Shown: one piece after another, positions 26,888-35,520 of the stretch | Position numbering within the stretch: the first letter of the stretch is position 1 | Layout: every line of letters starts with the position of its first letter | Assembly: GCF_031461075.1 (NCBI RefSeq) | Contig: NZ_JAVKPK010000003.1 | Coordinates: 31,089-95,088 of the forward strand | Reading direction: 5' to 3' | From: Methanosarcina baikalica | GTDB lineage: Archaea > Halobacteriota > Methanosarcinia > Methanosarcinales > Methanosarcinaceae | Length of the DNA stretch: 64,000 nt | The notes under the pieces: generated by a model | What the model was told of the DNA's origin: nothing | The model's input: only the letters and a program-made list of their open reading frames with translations | Databases searched by the model: none | Position numbers and translations under genes: made by a program

Positions 26888-27520
26888 TTAGTTTAATAAA
26901 GCCCTTCTGGATTTTATTTCTTCCGGGTCCAGCCTTGTGAATGCCTCCTTAGTAATTACCACTACATCGATATGTTCTCCTGATGCTGAATCCCTTTTAG
27001 TTGCATTGTGGATCGCCCGGATAGTAAGGTCAAGGCCTTCCTTTACAGTCATGTTTTCCTTATACTGGTCTTCAAGCACCCCATAAGCCATGGGAGACCC
27101 GGAACCTGTAGCTGAAATCCTTGTCTCTTCAATGCTTCCTCCGAGAGCGTCCAGTGAGTAAATAGCAGGCCCGTGTTTGTCAACTCCTCCTATAAGGAGC
27201 TGGACCATCATAGGATAGTAGCGGTTGGCATTTAAGAAATTTGACATTAAAGTTGCAATTCCTTTGATTGTCATGGATTCTTTCCTGCGCATCTTGTAAA
27301 GCTGCGATTCTACATTTACGAGCCGCACAAGTTGCTGGGCATCCCCCACCGAACCGGCAGTGGTCATTCCTACAAGGTCATCGATCTGGTAAACCTTCTT
27401 TGCAGTTTTACTTGCGATGAAATTCCCCATTGTGGCTCTCTGTTCGCTTGCGAGCACGATACCATCGGTACAAACTACTCCTACGGTAGTTGTGCCCTTT
27501 AGATATTTGTCATTATCCAT
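26888..27520 (-). CDS. psmB: 20S proteasome beta subunit
   Basis: A beta-type subunit with a short propeptide ending in Gly followed by the catalytic threonine (LKG-TTTVGVVCTDG); autocleavage exposes Thr1. The Lys33-equivalent lies in SKTAKKVYQIDD, and the GSG motif in SATGSGSPMAYG. The first ATG at 27526 abuts the GAGGG ribosome-binding site, so the second ATG, two codons later with about 8 nt spacing, is preferred. It forms the inner, proteolytic rings with alpha subunits encoded elsewhere. Confidence 0.96.
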   Translation of the reverse strand: MDNDKYLKGTTTVGVVCTDGIVLASEQRATMGNFIASKTAKKVYQIDDLVGMTTAGSVGDAQQLVRLVNVESQLYKMRRKESMTIKGIATLMSNFLNANRYYPMMVQLLIGGVDKHGPAIYSLDALGGSIEETRISATGSGSPMAYGVLEDQYKENMTVKEGLDLTIRAIHNATKRDSASGEHIDVVVITKEAFTRLDPEEIKSRRALLN

Positions 27521-27778
27521 AAACATACCCTCATAATAAGTTAAAAATGAGAAATGTCGCTAAAAAAAAATGTTTTAGTGAGGTAAGTATTTTTAACTTA
27601 AATCGCAGGATTTAGCAATCCATTATCTCATTATTAATATCGATATATATAAGTTTTCCCCCTTTATTTTTTCCTAAATGCATCTGCATTTAAATTTAAA
27701 GGAGGATTTGGTAAAATAACCTTTTCTTTTTCCTTTACAGGATATCCAGATTTTCTGATACCCCGAGAAACCCGGAAT

Positions 27779-28303
27779 TTAACAGAAAAGCCCTTCGACT
27801 TCTTCAGCGAGTTTATTTACTCTCTGAATTACCTTTTCTGATACTTCTTTCTTACGCATGATTGCAGTTCTCTCATCTATTGTGATTCTGTTCGTTCCTT
27901 TGACAAGGTTATCTGCATGAGCAACTATTTTTTCCTCAAGGCTCCGTGGGAAATAATCGTCTTCAGGAAGCCCTAACTTTCTGGCTTCTTCTTTTGAGAC
28001 TCCTGCACCTATATGTCTTTTTATTATTTCGGAAATCTCTGGCTCTATTCCTCTGGCTTTAGCTAGCCTGTACCCTTCTACCGCATGAGTGATTTCATGA
28101 GTTCGACATCTCCCAAAATCATGTAGAAGAGCTCCGACTTCGACCAGTTCCGGATTTACGTTATGTCCTGCTGCCTTTGCTTTATTTGCAATCTCAACTG
28201 CGAGAGAGGCAACTTCTTTACAGTGCTCAATCACATTAGGAGCGCATTCTGTTTCTTCAAGCAGCTTTATTGCTTCGGCTCGAGTGGTCAAGGCATGTCC
28301 CAT
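27779..28303 (-). CDS. HD-domain protein (HDIG type, TIGR00295 family)
   Basis: A 174-residue metal-dependent phosphohydrolase fold: the first His lies in VIEHCKEVASLAVEIA, the HD pair in GALLHDFGRCRTHEITH, and the distal Asp region is EKIVAHADNLVKG. It belongs to a compact archaeal HD family whose substrate is unknown. Its ATG shares one base with the TAA stop of tfe, so it is translationally coupled to the transcription factor gene; whether they act together is not known. Confidence 0.83.
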   Translation of the reverse strand: MGHALTTRAEAIKLLEETECAPNVIEHCKEVASLAVEIANKAKAAGHNVNPELVEVGALLHDFGRCRTHEITHAVEGYRLAKARGIEPEISEIIKRHIGAGVSKEEARKLGLPEDDYFPRSLEEKIVAHADNLVKGTNRITIDERTAIMRKKEVSEKVIQRVNKLAEEVEGLFC

Positions 28304-28809
28304 TATATTGATGAATTCAGAGCATCCACGCGTTTTTTCAGAACTTCCACAAAGCGAGAATTGTCATAGTAGACCAGGTCTTCTCCGCACATGGGGCAGA
28401 GAAACTCGGTCTCTGTTGCTTCGTTAAATAGGAGGCGAACACAGCCCTGCGGGCATACGTAGAAAACGTTATTTTCTTCAAACTCGAGGCGGGTCCTGAG
28501 GTTTCTGATCAGTCTCTTCTTTTCCCTCATAAGCTGGTGCTCTATGTCTGAAAAGTTAAGATGCCAGAGATATGTCAACCATCCACTGTTTGAATCTCTC
28601 TCTCTGCGGCAGACTGCAAATTTATTTTCATAAAGTATGAAGAGATTTCTTCTTACAGTGTTCAGTAGAACCCCGCTCTTTGCTGCAACTTCCTCATCAG
28701 TAACCTCGCCTTCGGGCATTTCTTCTATCATTTTGAGCCCGTCTTCCCCTACAAGGCTCATGAGATATCCTCTAATTACCTTGTCATTTAAATCGACCAA
28801 CGTGTTCAC
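28303..28809 (-). CDS. tfe: Transcription factor E, alpha subunit
   Basis: A 168-residue TFE-alpha (TFIIE-alpha homologue) that helps TBP/TFB open promoters for archaeal RNA polymerase. It has an N-terminal winged helix (~8-90, with VAAKSGVLLNTVRRNLF) and a C-terminal zinc ribbon with cysteines in VCPQGC and CPMC, joined by a Lys/Arg-rich linker. It heads an overlapping pair with the HD-domain gene. Confidence 0.93.
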   Translation of the reverse strand: MNTLVDLNDKVIRGYLMSLVGEDGLKMIEEMPEGEVTDEEVAAKSGVLLNTVRRNLFILYENKFAVCRRERDSNSGWLTYLWHLNFSDIEHQLMREKKRLIRNLRTRLEFEENNVFYVCPQGCVRLLFNEATETEFLCPMCGEDLVYYDNSRFVEVLKKRVDALNSSI

Positions 28810-28911
28810 CTCAAATCCCTATATGAATTGCACATATCAGTATTAAGTTTATATTCCGTTTTCCGGAAGCTTTCTATAACTGGAAAAATTATCTTTTCAG
28901 CAACCTGAATT

Positions 28912-30111
28912 TTATACTTTTTCAACAGAGCTCAGGCATTCCCTTGGTTTCTTCGCTCTATTTTCAATAAAAGCCTTTATCCTATTTGCCCCTCTTTCAA
29001 GCGAAAGGACTGCCTCTTCTCTGGTAGAGGTACATGCGAACAGGGAAGTAAGAGGCCCATCAGGTTCTGCAACAGTTCCCTGGAAAGGAATGTCAGCGCC
29101 CTTTTCCCTGAGAATGAAGTCCATGAGCTTTCTGTCTATAAATAGCTCTCTATCCGAGTACATTACTCCCCTTGCAGCAAAACACTTCGCGTCAGGTTTT
29201 TCCGGAAGTTTTCCTCTAAAGCAGTCAGCATGGGCCTCAAAAAGGTTAATGCTCATCGCCTTCTCTACAGTATCAAGGCTTCCCTGGAACCTGGGATTTA
29301 TCTCAAGTACTACAGGCCCTTTTTCCGAAACCAGGAAATCCACTCCATTTGAGCCTATGAGCTTGAATTCGAGCACCAGCTCTTCAGCAAAAGCTTCCAT
29401 TTGCTCTGCCTGCTCGGTCCTGAAAGGAGTTACATTTCCGCAATAGGCAAAGGGCAGCCGCGAAAGCCAGGGTATTCCTATCAACTGTTCATTCACAGCA
29501 ACCGGAAGAGCTTCATTCTTTGTAGAAAGCAGAGAGACGCTTGAAGGTGTTCCTTCCAGAAAGTCCTGTACGACGATTGTTTCTTCCGTAAATTCCGGAT
29601 CCAGCCTGGATAGCTCATCGAGGATAGTTAAAAGCTCCTTTCTGCTCCTTGCCACCCGGTTGAAAATTCCCCCTCCTCCTGAGGCTGGCTTAACCATAAC
29701 CGGATATTCGATTGCATCTAATTCTTCTGGAGAATAACAGCGTGGGTGAGGAATTCCAAGGGCTTCAAGCCTTTTTGAAAGGTACAGCTTGTTTGAAGCC
29801 TTCTGCATGGCGTCCGGACTGCTGGCAAGCACAGGACAGGAAAAACTCTTGTGATCAAGCATTTCCAACCCTGAGCCGGGAACAAGGGCATCAAACTCTA
29901 TCCCGAATGCATTCATTTGAGCTTTTATCCGGGAAACATCGAGCTGATGCAGTTCCTTTACAGTCCTGTACTCTAGAAGAGCCGATGAGTATGAGCATTT
30001 CTGCAGGTCAAGATCACGGAAAGCGTCTATAGAGCAGACCGTATAGCCAGCTCTGCTTGCGGAGCAGGCAATGTTTCTTGTATTAAACCCGATTACAAGG
30101 ATATTCTGCAT
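28912..30111 (-). CDS. ATP-grasp ligase of unknown substrate (COG2232-like)
   Basis: A 399-residue ATP-grasp enzyme: an N-terminal pre-ATP-grasp Rossmann-like domain (ILVIGFNTRNIACSASRAGY), then the ATP-grasp domain with YPVMVKPASGGGGIFN, the nucleotide lysines, and the Mg2+-binding end GPVVLEINPRFQGS. Such enzymes join a carboxylate to an amine or thiol with ATP. It lies 23 bp downstream of nmd3 on the same strand, so they are co-transcribed. Methanogen cofactor synthesis is one plausible setting, but nothing here identifies the substrate. Confidence 0.82.
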   Translation of the reverse strand: MQNILVIGFNTRNIACSASRAGYTVCSIDAFRDLDLQKCSYSSALLEYRTVKELHQLDVSRIKAQMNAFGIEFDALVPGSGLEMLDHKSFSCPVLASSPDAMQKASNKLYLSKRLEALGIPHPRCYSPEELDAIEYPVMVKPASGGGGIFNRVARSRKELLTILDELSRLDPEFTEETIVVQDFLEGTPSSVSLLSTKNEALPVAVNEQLIGIPWLSRLPFAYCGNVTPFRTEQAEQMEAFAEELVLEFKLIGSNGVDFLVSEKGPVVLEINPRFQGSLDTVEKAMSINLFEAHADCFRGKLPEKPDAKCFAARGVMYSDRELFIDRKLMDFILREKGADIPFQGTVAEPDGPLTSLFACTSTREEAVLSLERGANRIKAFIENRAKKPRECLSSVEKV

Positions 30112-30134
30112 ATTTCCTCTTTATGGAGTTATCA

Positions 30135-31199
30135 TCACTTTGCCCGCGGAATTTCGAAATGTGACAGAGCAAAGATTCCATAAGGGGTTTTCAGGACAGG
30201 GATTTCGCTTCCTGCTTCAGCATTAAATGACATCGGTTTTTTTATGGCAACGGTTTCATAGGTTTCAGGGTCGAGTACCAGGATTGCGTTTTCCTCTATT
30301 GAAACCAGCACTGTCAGAACAGCATCCCCTATATTGGCCACTTTCTCTGCACCTTTCAATTCCTCAGGAGTTGAGATGAATCTGGAGCCATCCTCAAGAG
30401 AAATCCCATTGACTTTTTTTCCTGAACTCTTGATCTGAATAACCTTTTCTCTAAATCTTATCACATCTCCCGGCCTGAACTCTGGAAGGCGTATGGCAAA
30501 AGTAATCCTGTACAGATTTTTTCCGTCTTTCATCCCTACAAGGGTAGGAGATTCGGAAAAGCTGCCCCCCAGTTCGGAGGTGATTAACCTGCAGACCTGC
30601 CTGCTGGCGTTCATGGAACCCATGTAAAGGTCGATTCCTTCCTTCTGTTCCTGGGCATCGCTTATAAATGCGAGGCGGTCTCCTTTTTTCCTCATGCTCT
30701 CCATGGCTTCCCTGGCAATGGTAGAGCAGCGCCTTTTCTCCTCTTCAGTAGGGAACCTGCCTGCTGCCCTTATCTGGATAATAGCTTCAAAATACCCCCC
30801 TGACTCCCTGCTGCACATATCGCAGGCTGTCCGCTGAATCCTTACTTCGGTCTCAGCTTCTGCATGGACAGTTTCTTCTCTGACCACTGCATCGACCTCT
30901 GCTCTCACCATATATATGTAGGGAGTAATCTCCCTGGGCTCGAGATAGACCTCCACGTCCCCGGCTTCACTGTGGATGAAGAGGACATTTTCTACGGCTT
31001 TTAGCATCACATCTTCGACACTACCAACATCTTCCCACCGGCTTCTATGAAAGTGTGCTCCGCAATTTGAACATATTCTTACATGGAGGACAAGGGGCAG
31101 TTCGATGAGTTTGAAGGTTTCAAAAAAGCAGTCCCTGCAAACGGAGTCTAAGAGTTTATCGCATTCTCTGCCGCATCTTGGACATGTGATAGAATTCAT
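30135..31199 (-). CDS. nmd3: NMD3-family ribosome biogenesis protein
   Basis: A 354-residue archaeal NMD3. The N-terminus has CPRC/CRDC and CSNC zinc-binding pairs, and a further CDMC near residue 131. The central region forms the NMD3 OB/SH3-like domains, and the C-terminus is beta-rich. Eukaryotic NMD3 is the 60S export adaptor; in archaea a late role on the 50S subunit is inferred. It is the first gene of a pair with the ATP-grasp ligase. Confidence 0.9.
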   Translation of the reverse strand: MNSITCPRCGRECDKLLDSVCRDCFFETFKLIELPLVLHVRICSNCGAHFHRSRWEDVGSVEDVMLKAVENVLFIHSEAGDVEVYLEPREITPYIYMVRAEVDAVVREETVHAEAETEVRIQRTACDMCSRESGGYFEAIIQIRAAGRFPTEEEKRRCSTIAREAMESMRKKGDRLAFISDAQEQKEGIDLYMGSMNASRQVCRLITSELGGSFSESPTLVGMKDGKNLYRITFAIRLPEFRPGDVIRFREKVIQIKSSGKKVNGISLEDGSRFISTPEELKGAEKVANIGDAVLTVLVSIEENAILVLDPETYETVAIKKPMSFNAEAGSEIPVLKTPYGIFALSHFEIPRAK

Positions 31200-31667
31200 C
31201 TGTAATCCTTACTGATAGTCTTCTTGGAGTAGTGAATTTTTAAAATTATCAAGAAGTAAAACTCCTGCAGTATAAACTTGAGCAGTTCACCTGTTAAGTA
31301 CGCTCATGCTATTTAAAAATAGCTTGATTTACTACTTTTATCTATGAGTATCCAAGCTCCCCTGATTTTCTGAATGTAAAATCAACAAAAAGATATATGC
31401 CAATTACAAATGGATTTTTAAAAATATATAGTTTAGGCGTCTGTTAAATGAGTATTTGCCTTATATAAATATTTCCCGCCTTAATTGCGCCTCACCCGAA
31501 TTCAGTTAAACTGAGAGACCGGTAGCATAAAACTTCAAAATGTTTAATTCAGATATTTATGCCAAAATGTGAGAAAACAGGCTTCTTGAAATGTCTTATT
31601 TTTCAGAAAAGTTCTCAATTATTTAAGAAAAAGAGACTGGAATCATAATTTAAAAAAGAAAAAAGTT
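31200..31667. other. Spacer between cdhE and nmd3
   Basis: AT-rich, carrying the minus-strand promoter region of nmd3 and the 3' flank of cdhE. No gene was seen. Confidence 0.5.
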
Positions 31668-31686
31668 CCGTGTCAGAAAGACACGG
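31668..31686 (-). terminator. Hairpin at the end of the cdh operon
   Basis: CCGTGTC-AGAAA-GACACGG forms a perfect 7-bp stem 29 bp beyond the cdhE stop. On the minus strand it is followed by a run of T-rich sequence (31651-31666), so it is a good candidate for the operon's 3' end. Confidence 0.7.
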
Positions 31687-31715
31687 ATATTTCAGGTTTT
31701 AATTCACATTTGGAC

Positions 31716-33125
31716 TTATTTTTTGGGTGGCCAATTCTTCTCGATCCAGCCTGGGATACGGCCGGAGTCCATTGGTCCTACCATGACTTTTGCACCAAGT
31801 GTATCTTCGAGGTCACCCTGCAGACGGGCTGAGAGACCTGGAATGATAAGGGTATTGTGGTTTGTGTCCGTCTTGAGGTCGAAACCAGCCTTTTCAAAGG
31901 CGTCCTTTACCTTGGCAGAATTCAGCTGACCACCGGCAGCAGCAGCTTCCACACCAATACCATCGGTGTCAACTGCAAGCAGCCAGCATACGATGCCATT
32001 TGCTGAGATATCGCTTTCTACCGTGTAGTAGGTAAGGGCGAAGTTGGTGGTGAAGAATACCGGAGAGTCTTTGTCCGGGGCTCCAACCTTGTACATACCT
32101 CCATCCACGGAGACAGGAGTCCTCGGGTCGGTGTAGATGGTCTCTGCCAAGTGCACTTCAGGCAGGACGGCATATGGTTCCATGCTGTGGAGGATCATGA
32201 TGTCGCCGTATCTGATAGTGAAGACTGAGGCCATAACGGTTTCCCAGTAGGAGGCACTGACAGGGTCTGCAATTCCTGCCATCCAGGCTGTGAGCGGGAG
32301 AGCCATGATCGGGTATGCAATCTCGGTGTCGCCCATAATGCCTGCTCTCCTGATTTTCAGGAAGTTGGTGAAGGTGTCCTTCAGGCCTTTTCCGGTTGGG
32401 TAGGTTCCAGGGTCAAGCACAATGTCCTTGATGCCTGCTTCTGCGAAAGTCTTTGCAAGGGTTTTGAGAGCATCGAGGTCGTTGAAGGCTGAAACTACAA
32501 CAGGCACCTTATACTCAAGGGCAAGTTCTCCTACTTCTTTCCAGTTGTCCTTGTTTGCAGCGTAGAGAAGCGGGTTCTTATCCTTAGCTACTTCAAGTCC
32601 TGCTTTAAGGACTGCAGGATTGAAGGAACAGAAGATCATAGGCAAACCTACTTCGGCTACCTTTTTGACTGCAGCAGCGAACTTTGCCGGGTCGTTGGAA
32701 GCGGCCCTGATTGCCACACCGTCGATGAGCAGGTTTCGTCCCACATAGAACTTTTTGAAGTCAGCGATCTTCTTGACCCTCTCAATAAGAGCAGCTTCTT
32801 CCATGCTGTCTGAAACATCGAAGAACATCTTTGTCTTATTGAAGAAGGTGAGCTTGTGGCGGTACAGGACATCGTCTCCACCGATGTTTGCTGCCCTTTC
32901 TCCTACTCCTATGGTAACCTGACGGATCTCAGGGGCAAGGAGCCTATCAAGTTCTGCAAGCTTCTTTGCGTACTTCTTCTCCTTGACCAGCGGGGGACAA
33001 TTTTCAGTCTTTCCAGACCTGTCGATTAGCTTGGAAGCAAATGCCATACATGTAGGTTCACCACATTCCCCACAGTTGGTTTGGGGCAGGTACTTGTAGG
33101 CTTCTAATGGGCTGTTTATTTTCAT
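31716..33125 (-). CDS. cdhE: Acetyl-CoA decarbonylase/synthase gamma subunit (corrinoid Fe-S protein, large)
   Basis: A 469-residue large subunit of the corrinoid iron-sulfur protein that moves the methyl group between tetrahydrosarcinapterin and the acetyl-CoA synthase A-cluster. The N-terminus holds the [4Fe-4S] motif NCGECGEPTCMAFASKL followed by ENCPPL; the middle is a TIM barrel and the C-terminus the cobamide-binding domain (from about residue 370). It ends the operon, 3 bp downstream of cdhD, with a hairpin behind it. Confidence 0.96.
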   Translation of the reverse strand: MKINSPLEAYKYLPQTNCGECGEPTCMAFASKLIDRSGKTENCPPLVKEKKYAKKLAELDRLLAPEIRQVTIGVGERAANIGGDDVLYRHKLTFFNKTKMFFDVSDSMEEAALIERVKKIADFKKFYVGRNLLIDGVAIRAASNDPAKFAAAVKKVAEVGLPMIFCSFNPAVLKAGLEVAKDKNPLLYAANKDNWKEVGELALEYKVPVVVSAFNDLDALKTLAKTFAEAGIKDIVLDPGTYPTGKGLKDTFTNFLKIRRAGIMGDTEIAYPIMALPLTAWMAGIADPVSASYWETVMASVFTIRYGDIMILHSMEPYAVLPEVHLAETIYTDPRTPVSVDGGMYKVGAPDKDSPVFFTTNFALTYYTVESDISANGIVCWLLAVDTDGIGVEAAAAGGQLNSAKVKDAFEKAGFDLKTDTNHNTLIIPGLSARLQGDLEDTLGAKVMVGPMDSGRIPGWIEKNWPPKK

Positions 33126-33128
33126 GTT

Positions 33129-34454
33129 TTACACCTCCTTTCCGATCCAGTTGGCAATGTCAACAGGTTCTGCCTCAACTAAACCAAAGAGGGACTGGGT
33201 TATATGTTTCAGAACAGCTACCGAGGTCGGGTGCATCATCATGAAGAGATCGTTTCCTGCAATGGCAAGAGACAGACCTGTGACGATTTCCCAGATAGGT
33301 CCTCTGTATTCTCTCGGACCCCAGTCAGAGTCCTGTCCCAATGGGGAGCTAACCATCCAGGATTCACGGGCACCCCATGCATTGGTGGTACCTGAGGACA
33401 TCGGGAAGGTCAGTTCTTCATCACCCATAAGGGCTGCAAGGCGGATACGCTCCATGTTGGTGTAAGCGTAGTCGAGACCATACCCGAGGGCGGCAGTGGT
33501 TGGGTCCATGATGATTCTATCTCTGGGTACATTGCACTGCTTCATGAGTTTCCTGTTAAGTTCCTTCTGGGCATTCATGTCCAGCTGGGTCCAGGAAAGC
33601 ACGTCGTGGTCGTATTTTAATGCGGCTTCTGCAATCTTGGAGTAATCCAGGTTCAGGCTGGCAGATGCCAGGAGGCAGCGCTCGCCTTCCGAAACTTCTG
33701 CTGCTTTTGCAAGAACTTCGGGGTCTTTCTGTGGGTTACCGGAACCGCCTATTGCGATTGGCACGTCTACAGCCTGCAGAACTTCTTCTACGGTCTTGGC
33801 TGCGTCCTTGGCCGATGTGTCCTTGACAAGCGGGTCGGTTGAAATCAGGTGAATGGTAATCATGTCAGCGTTGAACTTGTCAACGTTCTTCTTTGCCCAT
33901 TCGCCAGGGCTGTCCATGACTTCATCGTAGTTCTCTTTGACAGATTTTGCAAGCCCGATACGCATGTCGAATACATCAATAGTGACCTGATTCCTGTGTG
34001 GCATCGGAGCGTCAAAGTAGAATGGAAGGGCTTTTTCGCCACCAAGCATGACCTGCTTGCCACGGGTTCCACCGTCTGCAGAGGTATTGCCTATTGGGAC
34101 TTCCTGGATCTGAGTAGTCCATTCTGCGATGTTTGCAACATCGAACTTGGCAGGAATGAGATCTTTAAGTTTCGGGGCTGCAAGAGCAGGGGAAATTGCA
34201 GAAGCTGCAGGAGCACTAGCTGCTGGGGCACCCATGCCTACAGGGTAGCCAAACATGCCAGCAAGTCTTCCGAAGTGCTGTGCAAGTACTGCACTCTCCT
34301 GTCCGAGGATAGCAGCAAGCATCGGGTCAAAGCCACCTCCGAGTCCACTGAGATCAATCTCAATATCCCCTTCTATAGTTACACCTTCAAGGGACAATAC
34401 GTCCATGCCCTTAAACATGTCTGTCATTTCTGATAACTTAACTTTCTTTGCCAT
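33129..34454 (-). CDS. cdhD: Acetyl-CoA decarbonylase/synthase delta subunit (corrinoid protein, small)
   Basis: The small subunit partnering CdhE in the corrinoid Fe-S protein; 441 residues from the ATG at 34454, which follows GGTGAGG. An in-frame start 16 codons upstream lacks a ribosome-binding site. An Ala/Pro-rich linker (~78-100) separates the N-terminal domain from a TIM barrel with GGTRGKQVMLGGEKALPF and IGGSGNPQKDPEVL. A gap of 244 bp separates it from the upstream accessory gene. Confidence 0.95.
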   Translation of the reverse strand: MAKKVKLSEMTDMFKGMDVLSLEGVTIEGDIEIDLSGLGGGFDPMLAAILGQESAVLAQHFGRLAGMFGYPVGMGAPAASAPAASAISPALAAPKLKDLIPAKFDVANIAEWTTQIQEVPIGNTSADGGTRGKQVMLGGEKALPFYFDAPMPHRNQVTIDVFDMRIGLAKSVKENYDEVMDSPGEWAKKNVDKFNADMITIHLISTDPLVKDTSAKDAAKTVEEVLQAVDVPIAIGGSGNPQKDPEVLAKAAEVSEGERCLLASASLNLDYSKIAEAALKYDHDVLSWTQLDMNAQKELNRKLMKQCNVPRDRIIMDPTTAALGYGLDYAYTNMERIRLAALMGDEELTFPMSSGTTNAWGARESWMVSSPLGQDSDWGPREYRGPIWEIVTGLSLAIAGNDLFMMMHPTSVAVLKHITQSLFGLVEAEPVDIANWIGKEV

Positions 34455-34698
34455 GTAAACCTCACCTTTTCGTAAGTTTTCCGTTTTGATGAGTGACTGC
34501 ATAAATAAAGATATAATGCAAATTTTACTTCCAGCTTCTTCCTTTATATGGAAAGAACGATTGGAGCAGAAGTAAACCCTGCTCCGTTACTTCGCATTAT
34601 TTTGAATGTCGTTTCAAACCCTGAAAATGGGCAACGGGGTCCTTTTCTCTTTTCCGGCACGGTTTTCTGCAATATTACAGTTTCAAAAAAAACCGGGA

Positions 34699-35472
34699 TT
34701 AGAATCCCAGTTTTTGTATAATATTTTCGATTTCTACTGCAGCAACCGAGTCATCCTGGATTTCAAAGAGAGGTATGCCTTTTATATCCATTTCCTCGAT
34801 TTTTGGGTCTAGCGGGATCATACCTATCATGTTCAGTTTCAGATCCTCGGCCAGTTTGACAAGCTTTTCGCGGTTAGCATCTGTAACCTTGTTTGCAATA
34901 ACGTGAATTCTACCAACATTTGAGCCCAGTTCATCCACAAGTTCATGAATTCTTTCAGCCGTCCTAAATCCCCTTCGAGAGGCGTCTGTTACGACAATAA
35001 GGTCATCTATGTCCCGGATAATTTTCCGGCTGAAATGCTCAAGCCCGGCCTCTGCATCAATGATAACTACATCGTAATTCACGATCAGTTTATCCATTAT
35101 ACCCCGGAGGAGGTTGTTTACATAACAGTAACAGCCTGAACCTTCGGGTCGGCCCATGACCAGGAGATCGTAACCCGGCATTTCTTCAATGATCTCATAA
35201 ACCTTGCTTTTGAGTACCGACTCTTTATTCATATCGGGATTATCAGGCCTGGGTTTGGTGATCTCAGCCTGTAAAAACTCCTTTGCATCCCCGATTGTTT
35301 TTACGTTCTCACAGCCAAGGGTCTCAGGTAGGTTAGTGTCTGCATCTGCATCAACTGCCAGTAAAAATTTACCTTTTTTGGAAAGGGAGCGGATCAGAAG
35401 AGCCGCTACCGCTGTTTTGCCAGTTCCACCTTTTCCCGTTATTGCAATTACCTTTGTCACAGAATACCCCAT
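34699..35472 (-). CDS. CooC-like nickel-insertion ATPase of the cdh operon
   Basis: A 257-residue MinD/CooC-type ATPase. The deviant Walker A is ITGKGGTGKTAVAAL, followed by the switch region AVDADADTNLPETLG and a Walker B-like VVIIDAEAGLEHFSR. GSGCYCYVN carries the CxC motif seen in CooC proteins, which bind metal at a dimer interface. Its place between cdhC and cdhD indicates maturation of the Ni-containing clusters of CODH/ACS. Length and position match the accessory gene of other Methanosarcina cdh operons. Confidence 0.9.
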   Translation of the reverse strand: MGYSVTKVIAITGKGGTGKTAVAALLIRSLSKKGKFLLAVDADADTNLPETLGCENVKTIGDAKEFLQAEITKPRPDNPDMNKESVLKSKVYEIIEEMPGYDLLVMGRPEGSGCYCYVNNLLRGIMDKLIVNYDVVIIDAEAGLEHFSRKIIRDIDDLIVVTDASRRGFRTAERIHELVDELGSNVGRIHVIANKVTDANREKLVKLAEDLKLNMIGMIPLDPKIEEMDIKGIPLFEIQDDSVAAVEIENIIQKLGF

Positions 35473-35520
35473 TGGATTGTTTTTCGTCTTAAGCGATTAC
35501 CTGTCGTCACTTAATTAATT

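Noticed and set aside
33849..34433. 194-codon plus-strand frame opposite cdhD
   Set aside because: Antisense to an unambiguous gene; composition reflects the reverse complement.
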